A stretch of 64,000 nucleotides of DNA from Caulobacter soli. GTDB lineage: Bacteria; Pseudomonadota; Alphaproteobacteria; Caulobacterales; Caulobacteraceae. The position numbers and the translations under genes are program-made. A model generated the notes under the pieces. That model was not told the DNA's origin and did not search any database. It saw nothing but the letters and a program-made list of their open reading frames with translations. Location of the stretch: NCBI RefSeq assembly GCF_011045195.1, contig NZ_CP049199.1:2790001-2854000 (forward strand), read 5' to 3'. Positions 11,343-20,417 of this stretch are shown here, in pieces (the first letter of the stretch is position 1; each line of letters opens with the position of its first letter).

Positions 11343-11417
11343 GGGGGCGATCCTTCGTTGCCTAGAGCGGGCGCACTGCCTATGCCCTCCCGCTGCGAGG
11401 GGCAAACAGGAACCTTG
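11343..11417. promoter_or_regulatory. Shared control region of divergent bioA and bioF
   Basis: Seventy-five bases separate the two biotin start codons, so both promoters must lie here or overlap the genes. I looked for the alphaproteobacterial BioR palindrome (TTATCTATAA type) and did not find it. Confidence 0.5.
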
Positions 11418-12572
11418 ATGCACAGTCTCGACACCTACGCGGCCGACAAGATCGAACGCCTCGAAGCGGCCAGCCTGATGCGCCGCCTCAAGCCCACCCA
11501 GCGTTCCGCCGGGGCCATCGTCGAACGCGACGGCCGCAAGCTGCTGTCCTTCTCCTGCAACGACTATCTGGGTCTGTCCCAGCACCCGGCGGTCAAGGCC
11601 GCCGCCCAGGCCGCGATCGAAACCCATGGCTCGGGCTCGGGCGCCTCGCGACTGGTGACCGGCGACAATCCTTTGTTCTCGGAGCTTGAGGCCCGGCTGG
11701 CCCGGTTGAAGGGCACGGAAGCCTGCGCGCTGTTCGGTTCGGGTTATCTGGCCAACACCGGCGTGATCCCCACCTTCGCCGGCAAGGGCGACCTGGTGCT
11801 GGTCGACGAGTTGGCCCACGCCTGCATCTGGGCCGGCGCCCAGCTGTCGGGGGCCAGGATCATCCCGTTCGCCCACAACGACACCGACCATCTGGCCGAG
11901 CTGCTGGCCGAGCATCGGTCCAGCTATCGCCACGCCATCGTCGCCACCGACGGGGTGTTCTCGATGGACGGCGACATCGCCCCGCTGGACTGGTTGTCGG
12001 CGGTCTGCGAGGCCAACGACGCCTGGCTGCTGTCGGACGACGCCCATGGCGTGGGCGTGCTGGCGGAGGGCAAGGGCTCGGCGGCCCTGTTCCCCGAGGC
12101 CCAGGTCCCGTTCCAGATGGGCACCCTGTCCAAGGCCCTGGGCTCGTACGGCGGCTATGTGTGCGGCTCGCAAGCCGTGGTCGACCTGCTCAAGACCCGG
12201 GCTCGCACCCTGGTCTACACCACCGGCCTACCGCCGGCCGCCGTCGCCGCCGCCTTGGCGGCCCTGGACATCATCGAGGGCGATCCGGCCCTGACCGCCC
12301 TGCCCCTGGCCAAGGCCCAGGCCTTCACCAAGGCTGCCGGCTTGCCCAAGGCGATCAGCCCGATCGTGCCGGTGATCATCGGCGAGGCCCAGGACGCCCT
12401 GGACGCCTCGCGCGCCCTGGAGGCCGAGGGCTTCCTGGTCGTGGCCATCCGCCCGCCAACCGTCCCGGCCGGCGAGGCCCGCCTACGCATCGCCTTCAGC
12501 GCCGACCATCCCGACGCCGAGATCGCCCGCCTGGCCGCGTTGGTGAAGCCCTACGTCAAGGCCGCCGACTGA
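11418..12572 (+). CDS. bioF: 8-amino-7-oxononanoate synthase
   Basis: A 384-residue PLP enzyme that condenses pimeloyl thioester with L-alanine to form KAPA. The alpha-oxoamine synthase marks are SFSCNDYLGL, GSGSGASRLVTG, LLSDDAHGVGV and GTLSKALGSYGGY with the PLP lysine. ACAGGAA precedes the ATG. The stop overlaps the bioD start as TGATG, indicating translational coupling. bioB is not in this window. Confidence 0.96.
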   Translation: MHSLDTYAADKIERLEAASLMRRLKPTQRSAGAIVERDGRKLLSFSCNDYLGLSQHPAVKAAAQAAIETHGSGSGASRLVTGDNPLFSELEARLARLKGTEACALFGSGYLANTGVIPTFAGKGDLVLVDELAHACIWAGAQLSGARIIPFAHNDTDHLAELLAEHRSSYRHAIVATDGVFSMDGDIAPLDWLSAVCEANDAWLLSDDAHGVGVLAEGKGSAALFPEAQVPFQMGTLSKALGSYGGYVCGSQAVVDLLKTRARTLVYTTGLPPAAVAAALAALDIIEGDPALTALPLAKAQAFTKAAGLPKAISPIVPVIIGEAQDALDASRALEAEGFLVVAIRPPTVPAGEARLRIAFSADHPDAEIARLAALVKPYVKAAD

Positions 12573-13246
12573 TGCCCGCCCTGTTCGTCACCGGCACGGG
12601 CACCGACATCGGCAAGACCTATGTCAGCTGCGCCCTGATCCGTGCGCTGAAGACCCGGGGCGCGGTCGTCGACGCCTTCAAGCCGGTGGTCAGCGGGTTC
12701 GATCCCAAGGACGCGGCCGGCAGCGACCCGGCCCGGCTGGCCGCCGCCCTGGGTGATCCCGGCGGCGTGTTCCGCATCGCGCCGCGCCGCTACCTCGCCC
12801 CGCTGTCGCCTAATATCGCCGCGCGGCTGGAGGGCGAAACCCTGGTGCTGGACGACATGGTCATCGACGCCATGGCTCGCGCCGCCGAGGTTCGCGACGG
12901 CCTGCTGCTGGTCGAGGGGGCCGGCGGGGTGATGTCGCCCCTGACCGATGGCGAGACCAATCTCGACATGATCGCTACCGTGGGCGCGCCGGTGCTGCTG
13001 GTGGCGGGCTCGTATCTGGGCACGATCAGCCACGTCCTGACCGCCCTGGTCGCCCTGCGCGCCGCCAACGCCCGGGTCGCCGCCGTGGTGATGAGTCAGA
13101 GCCTGGATGCGCCCGACTTGAACCAGACGGCCCAAGCTCTGATCCCGTTCCTGCAGGGCGCGCCGTTGTTCCTCGCCCCGCGCGGGGAATCCTGGGACGC
13201 TGGCGCCCTGGCCGACCACCTGTTGACGGACCTTCGCGCGCCATGA
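12572..13246 (+). CDS. bioD: Dethiobiotin synthetase
   Basis: A 224-residue ATP-dependent enzyme that closes the ureido ring of dethiobiotin using CO2 and diaminopelargonate. The P-loop GTGTDIGKT lies at residues 8-16, with DAFKPVVSG and the LVEGAGGVMSPL motif following. It starts within the bioF stop and its own stop overlaps the next gene as ATGA. The length is typical. Confidence 0.96.
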   Translation: MPALFVTGTGTDIGKTYVSCALIRALKTRGAVVDAFKPVVSGFDPKDAAGSDPARLAAALGDPGGVFRIAPRRYLAPLSPNIAARLEGETLVLDDMVIDAMARAAEVRDGLLLVEGAGGVMSPLTDGETNLDMIATVGAPVLLVAGSYLGTISHVLTALVALRAANARVAAVVMSQSLDAPDLNQTAQALIPFLQGAPLFLAPRGESWDAGALADHLLTDLRAP

Positions 13247-14151
13247 CCGCCCCCCTCCGCGTCGCCATGATCGGGCTGGGCGACATCGCCCGAAAGGCCT
13301 ACCTGCCCGTTCTCGGCCCGCGGCGAGACATCGAGCTGACCTTCGTCACGCGCAACACCGAGATCCTGGCCGAGCTGGGCGCGGCCTGGCGGATCGAGCG
13401 GCTGCACACGGAACTGGACGCCGCCCTGGCCGAGGGCCTGGACGGCGCTCTGGTCCACGCGGCCACGGCGGCCCATCCCGACATCGTCCGCCGCCTGCTG
13501 GAGGCCGGCGTGCCGACGCTGGTCGACAAGCCCATCGCCGACAACGCCGCCGACAGCGAGGCCCTGGTCGACCTGGCCGAAACGCGGGGCGTGTCGCTGA
13601 TGGTCGGCTTCAACCGCCGCTTCGCCCCGGTCTACCAGGACGCCGCCGGCCTCGATCTGCCGCTGGTCGTGATGCAGAAGAACCGCGCCGACCAGGCCGA
13701 CGAGACGCGCCGGGTGGTGTTCGACGACTTCATCCACGTGGTCGACACCCTGCGGTTCCTGGCTCCCGGCGCGACCGACGCGCGGGTGCACGGCCGCATC
13801 GAGGGCGGGCTGCTGCGGCACGTGGCCCTGTCGCTTTCCGGCGAAGGCCGCGACGCTCTGGGGATCATGAACCGGGTCAGCGGCGCCAACGAGGAAACGC
13901 TGGAGGTCTCGGGCGCGGGCGCCAAGCGGCGGATCGTCGACATGGCCCAGGTGATCGACCAGTCGGCCCAGGACCACCTGACGCGGCGTGGCGACTGGAC
14001 CTCGGTCGGCCGCCAGCGCGGCTTCGAAGGGCTGTGCGAGCACTTCCTGGCCGCCGTGCGCGACGGCCGCCGGCTGTCGGCGCTGGACGCCCTGGAAACA
14101 CATCGGCTGTGCGAGACGGTGGTGACCGCGTTGGGCGGCCAACGCCTCTAG
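13243..14151 (+). CDS. Gfo/Idh/MocA-family oxidoreductase
   Basis: A 302-residue NAD(P)-dependent oxidoreductase. An N-terminal Rossmann motif (MIGLGDIARKAYLPVL) is followed by VDKPIAD, the family's E/D-K-P motif with the catalytic lysine, and then by a C-terminal substrate domain. The substrate, probably a sugar or cyclitol, is not evident. Overlap with bioD by four bases places it in the biotin operon, but no biotin role is known for the family. Its stop shares CTAG with the convergent DUF2314 gene. Confidence 0.88.
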   Translation: MTAPLRVAMIGLGDIARKAYLPVLGPRRDIELTFVTRNTEILAELGAAWRIERLHTELDAALAEGLDGALVHAATAAHPDIVRRLLEAGVPTLVDKPIADNAADSEALVDLAETRGVSLMVGFNRRFAPVYQDAAGLDLPLVVMQKNRADQADETRRVVFDDFIHVVDTLRFLAPGATDARVHGRIEGGLLRHVALSLSGEGRDALGIMNRVSGANEETLEVSGAGAKRRIVDMAQVIDQSAQDHLTRRGDWTSVGRQRGFEGLCEHFLAAVRDGRRLSALDALETHRLCETVVTALGGQRL

Positions 14152-14618
14152 TCGAAAAGCTGGTGCGCCAGCCACAGGAAGGGAGGTTGAGCGCGGTAGG
14201 CGGCCTTCTCCAGCGGCGAGAACGTCTTCCACATCAGCTTGAAGGTGAAGCCGCCGATCCCTCTGCCATCGATGACGTAGAGCCAATCGGAGACACGCGC
14301 GTCCTCGATCATGACCGCGTCGCCCTCCGAAACCTCGTCGGTATAGACCGGGTCCGCGTTGACCACGCCCCACAACACGCCGTCCTTGGCATGCACGTCC
14401 CCAAGGAAGACGTGCTCGACCTCCGCGCCCTTGGTCTTGGCCGCGAAGCCATACTTGACCAGCGCGACCTCGATCGCCGGGCCGCCGCCTTGTCCGGCGA
14501 CCGCCGCCTTGAACCGAGGAAAGCCCTCCTGAGCTTCGGCGATGGCGGCGTTCATCTCCGCGCTTTCACCGCTGAACCATGAGATCGCCGGTGCTGTTCG
14601 TTTTCGAAATGGCCACAT
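14148..14618 (-). CDS. DUF2314-family protein
   Basis: A 156-residue cytoplasmic protein resembling the DUF2314 (YegJ-like) family, with the VKYGFAAKTKGAEVEHVFL segment and the WYVIDGRGIGGF-like region as landmarks (here WLYVIDGRGIGGFTFK). No function is established. It is convergent with the oxidoreductase, sharing the four bases CTAG for both stops. Confidence 0.75.
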   Translation of the reverse strand: MWPFRKRTAPAISWFSGESAEMNAAIAEAQEGFPRFKAAVAGQGGGPAIEVALVKYGFAAKTKGAEVEHVFLGDVHAKDGVLWGVVNADPVYTDEVSEGDAVMIEDARVSDWLYVIDGRGIGGFTFKLMWKTFSPLEKAAYRAQPPFLWLAHQLFD

Positions 14619-14673
14619 GCGATCAGGTCCTGCGAAGCGGTGAAATCGTACCCAAGTGCATTTGGCTCAGCAA

Positions 14674-15486
14674 CTAAGCCGTCTTCCGCCACGCGGTGGG
14701 CGACAACCCAAAGGCCCGGCGGAACGTGGCGTTGAAGTGCGAGATGTCGTTGAAGCCGATGTCGAAGGCGATGTGGGTGATCGGTTCGGCGGTGTCGGTC
14801 AGCCGGTCGGCGGCGGCCCGCAGGCGCGCGCCGATCAGGTACTGGCGCGGGCTTTCGCCGGTCACCTGCCGGAACAGCCGGATGAAATGGAAGCGGCTGA
14901 CCTGGCCCATCGCCGCCAGGGTCTCCAATCCGCAGGGCTCGGCATAGGCGACGTCCAGATGGCGGACCACGTCGCGGATGCGGCGACGCTCGGCTTCGGA
15001 TGTCGCGACCGGGCGGGTGCGGCGGCCCAAGGTCAAGGCGCTGGCCGCCAGGTCGATCACGCCCTCCTCGTCCAGTCGCAGCCCGCCGGCCGCCCGGCGC
15101 ACCGCGCCGTAGAGCGGCGCGGTCTCGCGCGAGGGAGCCAGGGTCGAGACCGCGAAGTCGGCGTCGTCCAGCCCGCAGTCGTTGGCGACCTCGGACAGCA
15201 GATCCGGATGCAGGGCGATCACCGCCCGCCGATTGCCGCCGGCGTCCAGGTGGCGGCAATCGAAGCTCTCGCCCGCGTTGCCCATCAGGATGGCGCCGGG
15301 TGTGGCGCGGGCGCGGCCATGACGACCGGCATAGTCGAAGGTTCCCGCCACCACGACGCCGATTACCGGGCCGGCGTAGCACTTCTCGATCGCGGTCGGG
15401 TCGCGCGTGGCGCAGCGCGCCTCGCCGGCGCCGTACAGCGACGAGCGGGCGGGCAAGGCGGGGCCGTGGGTCTCGACGCGGAACAT
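14674..15486 (-). CDS. AraC-family transcriptional regulator
   Basis: A 270-residue regulator. The first 165 residues form a ligand-binding domain; the last 100 carry the double helix-turn-helix of AraC/XylS proteins, with LAAMGQVSRFHFIRLFRQVTG and HIAFDIGFNDISHFNATFRR visible. It is divergent from the membrane protein gene at 15604 across 117 bases, which may be its target. The start at 15486 is followed by a normal domain N-terminus; longer frames are antisense. Confidence 0.9.
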   Translation of the reverse strand: MFRVETHGPALPARSSLYGAGEARCATRDPTAIEKCYAGPVIGVVVAGTFDYAGRHGRARATPGAILMGNAGESFDCRHLDAGGNRRAVIALHPDLLSEVANDCGLDDADFAVSTLAPSRETAPLYGAVRRAAGGLRLDEEGVIDLAASALTLGRRTRPVATSEAERRRIRDVVRHLDVAYAEPCGLETLAAMGQVSRFHFIRLFRQVTGESPRQYLIGARLRAAADRLTDTAEPITHIAFDIGFNDISHFNATFRRAFGLSPTAWRKTA

Positions 15487-15603
15487 GCGGCGTCTCCGTC
15501 GGTGGGCGCGACCATAGAACCCGGCTCGCGGCGTTCGCGCAACAAACCCCAAGTCAGCCGCTGGACCGCGCGGCAAGCTCGCCCTCTCTGAACGGGAGGG
15601 TTC

Positions 15604-16377
15604 ATGAACCGCGACGGCGTTCCCTACGGCCTCGGCGCCATCGCGCTGGGGGTCATCGGCCTGGTCTTCGGCGACTTCGCCCTGCAGTGGCAGCCCGTGC
15701 CCAAGGACCTGCCCGGCCACTACGCCCTGGCGCTGGTCAGCGCGACGGTCATGCTGGTGCTCGGCCTGGGCGTCCTGTGGTCGCGCACCGCCCGCCCCGC
15801 CGCCGCGGCCCTGGCCGTGGTCTATCTCGGCTGGGTCGCCCTGCATGGTCCGGACACGGCGGCCGCGCCCGGCAGTGTCGCGTCCTGGCTGGGCGTGGCC
15901 GAGACCCTGTCGATGTCGGCCGGAGGCCTGGCCCTGTTCGCCGGCCTGGCCCAACCGCCGGACGATCGGCTACGCCTGGCCGCGCGGCTGATCTACGGCC
16001 TATGCCCGCTGGTCTTCGGCCTCAGCCATTTCGCCTATGCCGACTTCACCGCCAAGATGGTGCCCGGCTGGATCCCCCATCCGCTGTTCTGGGCCTATGC
16101 GACCGGGACCTGTCACCTGGCGGCGGGACTGGCGATCCTGTTCGGCGTCGCGCCGCGACTGGCCGCCACCCTGCTGACCACGATGATGGGATGCTTCGTC
16201 GTCATGCTGCACATTCCGCGCGTGATGGCGGCACCCGACAGCCATCTGGAATGGACCATGACGGCGATCGCCCTGTCGCTGACCGGCGCGGCCTGGGCCT
16301 TGCGCCAGTCCTTGCCGACTCCGGAGCCGTCAGGCGCTCTGGCGTTCGATCGCGTCGGCCTTGACCGCCAGGGGTGA
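15604..16377 (+). CDS. Integral membrane protein, DoxX-like
   Basis: A 257-residue protein with about seven hydrophobic segments and little soluble sequence. The SHFAYADFTAKMVPGWIPH region resembles DoxX-like membrane proteins, whose role is unclear. GGGAGGG lies just upstream of the ATG. Its last 48 bases overlap the 3' end of the convergent desaturase gene on the other strand. Possible target of the divergent AraC regulator. Confidence 0.75.
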   Translation: MNRDGVPYGLGAIALGVIGLVFGDFALQWQPVPKDLPGHYALALVSATVMLVLGLGVLWSRTARPAAAALAVVYLGWVALHGPDTAAAPGSVASWLGVAETLSMSAGGLALFAGLAQPPDDRLRLAARLIYGLCPLVFGLSHFAYADFTAKMVPGWIPHPLFWAYATGTCHLAAGLAILFGVAPRLAATLLTTMMGCFVVMLHIPRVMAAPDSHLEWTMTAIALSLTGAAWALRQSLPTPEPSGALAFDRVGLDRQG

Positions 16378-17436
16378 CGTCGAAACGCCGGCGCGGCGGA
16401 ACAGCTTGGCCAGCGCCACGAACAACCCCTTCTCCTCGACCCGGTGATAGGGAGAGGTCGCCGCCAGCTGGGCCGACAGCCGCGCGTGGGCCTTGCCCAG
16501 ATTGTGGTACGGCAGGCGCGGCAGCAGGTGGTGCAGGGCGTGGTAGCGCAGGCCGACCGGGGCCCACAGGAACGGCAGCATGGCCGGCGGCGGCACGTTC
16601 ACTGAGTCCAGGAACTGGTCCTCGAAGCTCATCATCTCGCCGTCGTTGTGCCAGTAGTGGGCCACCAGGGTCCGCAGCTGGTTGACGAAGGTGGCCAGCG
16701 AGAACAGGGCGAACCAGGTCAGCACGACGCGCACCGGCACGAAGCCGGCGACCGTGGCGGCCGCCACGCCCCAGCACCACAGCCAGCAGCCCAGCTCCTG
16801 GGCCAGCCAGTCAGGCCGGGTCTTGTCGTTGTCCTCGCGCACGAAGTCGGGATTGATCACCAGGGCCGACAGCTTGGTCTTCACCAGGCGGCGCACGCCG
16901 GGGAACACGAACGACAGCGGAATCAGGATCCCCGAGCGCAGGATCACGCCCAGCGGCGCCAGCAGCGAGATCGCCGTGAACAGCGCCAGCTTGAAGGCAG
17001 AATAACGCTCCAGCGGCAGGTATTCGGGGTCGCGAGCGGTGCCGAAGCGCTGCTTGGCGTGGTGCAGGTTGTGCACGCCTTCGTACATCATCGACGGCGT
17101 CATCAACGGCACGCCGAACAGCAGGTTCCACCCCAGGCGGAAGCCCGGCACGTCCTTGGGCCGCAGATGGCTGATCTCGTGGATGAAGCTGAGACCGCGA
17201 TAGAGGGCCAGCAGACCGACCAGACCCGCCACCAGGCCGGCGGCCAGGCTGTGGGTCGTCGCGGTCAGGGCCAGGCCGCCCCAGGCCGCCGTCGCCGTCA
17301 GGGTCAGGTCGATCCAGTAGATCGCGCGGCTGGGCGTCGACAGGTCGATCGTCAGCTTGTGAGCCTGCCGGACCAGACCGCCGTCGTTTCCAGGGGTCTC
17401 GCCCACGCCGTCCTCACGCTTCAGCTTCATCGACAT
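16330..17436 (-). CDS. Membrane fatty acid desaturase family protein
   Basis: A 368-residue membrane di-iron protein with four or more transmembrane helices. The three histidine boxes of the family are intact: HEISH, HNLHH and HALHH. It probably introduces a double bond or hydroxyl into a lipid acyl chain or a related hydrophobic substrate. The start is uncertain: ATG 17436, ATG 17430 and GTG 17439 are all in frame with no clear ribosome site. The 3' end overlaps the preceding convergent gene by 48 bases. Confidence 0.88.
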   Translation of the reverse strand: MSMKLKREDGVGETPGNDGGLVRQAHKLTIDLSTPSRAIYWIDLTLTATAAWGGLALTATTHSLAAGLVAGLVGLLALYRGLSFIHEISHLRPKDVPGFRLGWNLLFGVPLMTPSMMYEGVHNLHHAKQRFGTARDPEYLPLERYSAFKLALFTAISLLAPLGVILRSGILIPLSFVFPGVRRLVKTKLSALVINPDFVREDNDKTRPDWLAQELGCWLWCWGVAAATVAGFVPVRVVLTWFALFSLATFVNQLRTLVAHYWHNDGEMMSFEDQFLDSVNVPPPAMLPFLWAPVGLRYHALHHLLPRLPYHNLGKAHARLSAQLAATSPYHRVEEKGLFVALAKLFRRAGVSTSPLAVKADAIERQSA

Positions 17437-17694
17437 CACGGCGAGGACTTGGGCCCGCCGCCGACAAAATTCAATCCGCGAACGTCCGAATAGGGGTTCG
17501 CCCTTAGTCCTTGCTTCCTAAAGCAAGTCGTCCCGAACCGGAACGCCGGCCGTTGTCGCACGTCGGCGGAAATGGACTTTGACCGATCTCAACCCGTATC
17601 GTCGTCGCGATGTCTGGCCTCGCCGCCGTTTCTTCGGTCGATCCCGGCAAAGTGGCATGACCAAAATGGCCAGGACACTTTTGGAGACTGTGCG

Positions 17695-19293
17695 ATGTCC
17701 GCCAACCGCGCCAGACCTGGTCCAGCGACCGCCGCCTTGATCGCGACCTGCGCTCTGTTGTCCGCCGGCCCGGTGGACGCGGCGGCCAGGGTCGATCCGG
17801 GATCGCTGCCCGCCGTCGGCAAGGTCGACAGGCGCTTCCAGTCCTACAATGTCGAGATGGCCGAGGTGATCGGCGGCCGCTTTTGGGCTCCCTACCCCAA
17901 GCCCGGCGAAAAGGCGCCCACGATCGACCTGCAGAAGAGCGGCGGAGTCGAAATCGCCAATGTCATGTTCCGCCAGCGCGCGCCGATCGACCTGAGGGGC
18001 GACCGTCGCCTGCGCAATCTCGCCAAGGGTCTGGGGCCGGCCTATGTGCGCGTCAGCGGCGGCTGGGCCAACAACGTCTATTTCCACGACGCCGACACGA
18101 CGCCGCCGGCCGAGCCGCCCAAGGGCTACCAGGGCGTGCTGACGCGGAGCCAGTGGTCCGGGGTCCTGGACTTCGTCCGCGCGACCGACTCCAAGCTGGT
18201 CACCTCGTTCGCCATCGGCCCCGCCGCGCGCGACCCCGACGGCGTCTGGAATCCTGACCAGGCTCGTCGCCTGATCGCCTACACCCGCGCTCAGGGCGGA
18301 CGGATCGACGCCGCCGAGCTGATCAACGAGCCGAACGTCGGCGCCATGGTCGGCCTGCCCCCGGGCTATGACGCGGCCGCCTACGCCAGGGACATGGCGG
18401 TCTTCAAGACGCTGGTCCGAACCCAGGCGCCCGACCTGAAGATCGTCGGCCCCGGCTCGACGGGCGAAGCGGGCTTCATCATCTTTCCCCAGCGCGGCGG
18501 GATGATTTCGAGTCAGGCCTTGATGAGCGCCGAGCCGCGTACGCCGGTCGACGTCTTCTCCTATCACTTCTATGGCACGGTCTCGGCGCGGTGCCGGGCG
18601 ATCGACAAGAACGCCGGCGTCGCGCCCGACCAGGCCCTGTCAGAGGCCTGGCTGGCGCGGGCGGACCAGGTGTTCGACTACTACAAGGCCCTGCGCGACC
18701 AGTACGCGCCCGGCGCGCCGATCTGGGTCACGGAAATGGGCCAGGCCGGTTGCGGCGGCGACCAATGGGCGGCGACCTGGCTGGACACCTTCCGCTATGT
18801 CGACCAGATGGGCCGTCTGGCCAAACGCGGCGTCGCCGCCATCTTCCACAACACCCTGGCGGCCAGCGACTACGCCCTGATCGACGACGCCAGCGGCCAG
18901 CCTCGGCCCAGCTACTGGGCCGCGCTGCTGTGGGGTCGGCTGATGGGCGAGGTCGTCCTTGACGCCGGTCCGGCGCGACCTGGCCTGCACGTCTACGCCC
19001 ACTGCCTGCGCGACAAGCCCGGCGGAGTCGGTCTGGTGGCGATCAATCTGGACACGGCCGCGCCCGCGACACTGGAGCTGCCCACAGCCGGCCGGCGCTA
19101 CACGCTGACGGCCGACACGCCGCAGGCCAGCAAGGTCAAGCTGAACGGACGCGAACTGGATTTGCCGCCAGGCGACCAACTGCCGAAGCTGAAGGGACAG
19201 GCTAGCGGCAAGGGCGCGCTGGACCTGCCCCCCGCCAGCATCACCTTCATCGCCGTGCCGAACGCCGCGAACCCCGCCTGTCGCGCGACCTGA
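17695..19293 (+). CDS. Secreted GH79-like glycoside hydrolase (heparanase-like)
   Basis: A 532-residue protein with a signal peptide (about 1-30, ending VDAAA). The central TIM-barrel shows ELINEPN, the acid/base Asn-Glu pair, near residue 215 and VTEMGQAGCGG, the likely nucleophile Glu, near 347; these fit clan GH-A and the heparanase-like GH79 family. A C-terminal beta domain follows. It likely cleaves a uronic-acid-containing polysaccharide outside the cytoplasm. GGAGA at 17683-17687 sets the start. Specific substrate unknown. Confidence 0.83.
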   Translation: MSANRARPGPATAALIATCALLSAGPVDAAARVDPGSLPAVGKVDRRFQSYNVEMAEVIGGRFWAPYPKPGEKAPTIDLQKSGGVEIANVMFRQRAPIDLRGDRRLRNLAKGLGPAYVRVSGGWANNVYFHDADTTPPAEPPKGYQGVLTRSQWSGVLDFVRATDSKLVTSFAIGPAARDPDGVWNPDQARRLIAYTRAQGGRIDAAELINEPNVGAMVGLPPGYDAAAYARDMAVFKTLVRTQAPDLKIVGPGSTGEAGFIIFPQRGGMISSQALMSAEPRTPVDVFSYHFYGTVSARCRAIDKNAGVAPDQALSEAWLARADQVFDYYKALRDQYAPGAPIWVTEMGQAGCGGDQWAATWLDTFRYVDQMGRLAKRGVAAIFHNTLAASDYALIDDASGQPRPSYWAALLWGRLMGEVVLDAGPARPGLHVYAHCLRDKPGGVGLVAINLDTAAPATLELPTAGRRYTLTADTPQASKVKLNGRELDLPPGDQLPKLKGQASGKGALDLPPASITFIAVPNAANPACRAT

Positions 19294-19305
19294 CCGGCAT
19301 ATGAA

Positions 19306-19335
19306 AATGGCCGGCTCCCAAAGGAGCCGGCCATT
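19306..19335 (-). terminator. Terminator between GH79-like gene and ssb
   Basis: A perfect 13-bp stem (AATGGCCGGCTCC with its complement) encloses a 4-base loop. On the ssb strand it is followed by TTTTC, so it most likely ends ssb transcription, and it may work in both directions for these convergent genes. Confidence 0.85.
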
Positions 19336-19360
19336 GTCGAAAAGCCCGCGCTGCCGCTGC

Positions 19361-19870
19361 TTAGAACGGGATTTCGTCGTCCAGGTCGGCCGAGAAGCTT
19401 TCGCGCGGGCCGCTGGGCTGGCTGCGCGGCGCGCCGCCGCCGAAGTTGCCGCCGCCACCGCCGCCACCGGCGTAGCCTTCGTCATAGCCGCCGCCCGACG
19501 AAGCGCCCGCGCCGTCGCCGCGACCGCCCAGCATGGTCAGTTCACCGCGGAACTTCTGCAGCACGATCTCGGTCGAATACTTCTCGACGCCCGAGGCGTC
19601 GGCCCACTTGCGGGTCTGGATCGCGCCCTCGATGTAGACCGTCGAACCCTTGCGCAGATAGCTCTCGGCCACCTTCACCAGGTTGTCGTTGAAGATCACC
19701 ACGCGGTGCCATTCGGTCTTTTCCTTGCGCTCGCCCGAGGTGCGGTCGCGCCAGGTTTCCGAGGTGGCCAGACGCAGGTTGGCGACGCGGTCGCCCGAGC
19801 TGAGGGTGCGGATTTCGGGATCTGCGCCGAGGTTGCCGACCAGAATGACCTTGTTGACGCTGCCCGCCAT
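19361..19870 (-). CDS. ssb: Single-stranded DNA-binding protein
   Basis: A 169-residue protein that coats single-stranded DNA in replication, repair and recombination. The OB-fold covers about residues 1-110 ([15 protein letters not shown], then TEWHRVVIF). A Gly-rich linker follows, and the conserved acidic tip DLDDEIPF ends the protein and recruits partners. AGGAA lies upstream of the ATG. The 142-base upstream region holds a CtrA-type box and an SOS box, so cell-cycle and damage control are both likely. Confidence 0.97.
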   Translation of the reverse strand: MAGSVNKVILVGNLGADPEIRTLSSGDRVANLRLATSETWRDRTSGERKEKTEWHRVVIFNDNLVKVAESYLRKGSTVYIEGAIQTRKWADASGVEKYSTEIVLQKFRGELTMLGGRGDGAGASSGGGYDEGYAGGGGGGGNFGGGAPRSQPSGPRESFSADLDDEIPF

Positions 19871-19926
19871 GGGGAAGATTCCTTTTCACGCCCGGCGACC
19901 AATCGCGCCGGCATCTGGCGCGGACG

Positions 19927-19941
19927 TTAACGGGTTCTTAA
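19927..19941 (-). promoter_or_regulatory. CtrA-type box upstream of ssb
   Basis: TTAACGGGTTCTTAA is an exact TTAA-N7-TTAA, the full recognition site of the Caulobacter cell-cycle regulator CtrA. It lies 57-71 bases before the ssb start. Binding is inferred from the match alone. Confidence 0.65.
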
Positions 19942-19958
19942 GTCGCAGCGCAAGCTTT

Positions 19959-19973
19959 GTTCTCGTAACGTTC
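19959..19973 (-). promoter_or_regulatory. LexA (SOS) box upstream of ssb
   Basis: GTTCTCGTAACGTTC matches the alphaproteobacterial LexA direct repeat GTTC-N7-GTTC exactly. It lies 89-103 bases before the ssb start and 17 bases from the CtrA-type box, which suits an SOS-inducible ssb. Confidence 0.7.
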
Positions 19974-20012
19974 CTGTGGAGCACCGAGGTTATCCCCTGG
20001 TTTGCGCCGCCC

Positions 20013-20402
20013 CTATTGCGCGGGCATCGCCCCTGGCACGGCCAGGCGGCCGTCGCCCGTGCGGACCAGCGACATGAACCGGGCGCCCTCGTAGGTGTCG
20101 CCCAGATAGATGCCTTCCTTCTGCAGGAAGATGAACTTGCCCTGATAGGCGCCGGTCAGTTCACGGCTGGGGCTGCCCAGGCGCACGAAGCGGATGCGCA
20201 TGCCTTCCAGCTCGGCCGCGCACTGCTCGAGGGTCGGCACGTTCTGGGCCACCGGGTTGAACTTCAGCGTGCCGTCCTTCTGCTCGATCACATGCAGGCA
20301 GACACCGGCCTGGAAGGGAGCCTTGGTCTGCTTCTCGCAACCGGTCAGGCCGACGGCGGCGGTGGCGGCGATGAGCGAGAGGGCGACGATGGGAAGGCGC
20401 AT
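20013..20402 (-). CDS. Small lipoprotein, unrecognised
   Basis: A 129-residue protein with a lipoprotein signal: hydrophobic residues 5-19 then the lipobox LTGC, with Cys22 as the lipid-bearing residue. The mature domain has two more cysteines and no known motif. It starts 15 bases after the stop of the upstream envelope protein on the same strand, so they are likely co-expressed. Envelope location is well supported; function is not known. Confidence 0.8.
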   Translation of the reverse strand: MRLPIVALSLIAATAAVGLTGCEKQTKAPFQAGVCLHVIEQKDGTLKFNPVAQNVPTLEQCAAELEGMRIRFVRLGSPSRELTGAYQGKFIFLQKEGIYLGDTYEGARFMSLVRTGDGRLAVPGAMPAQ

Positions 20403-20417
20403 GGTCTTACGATCTCT

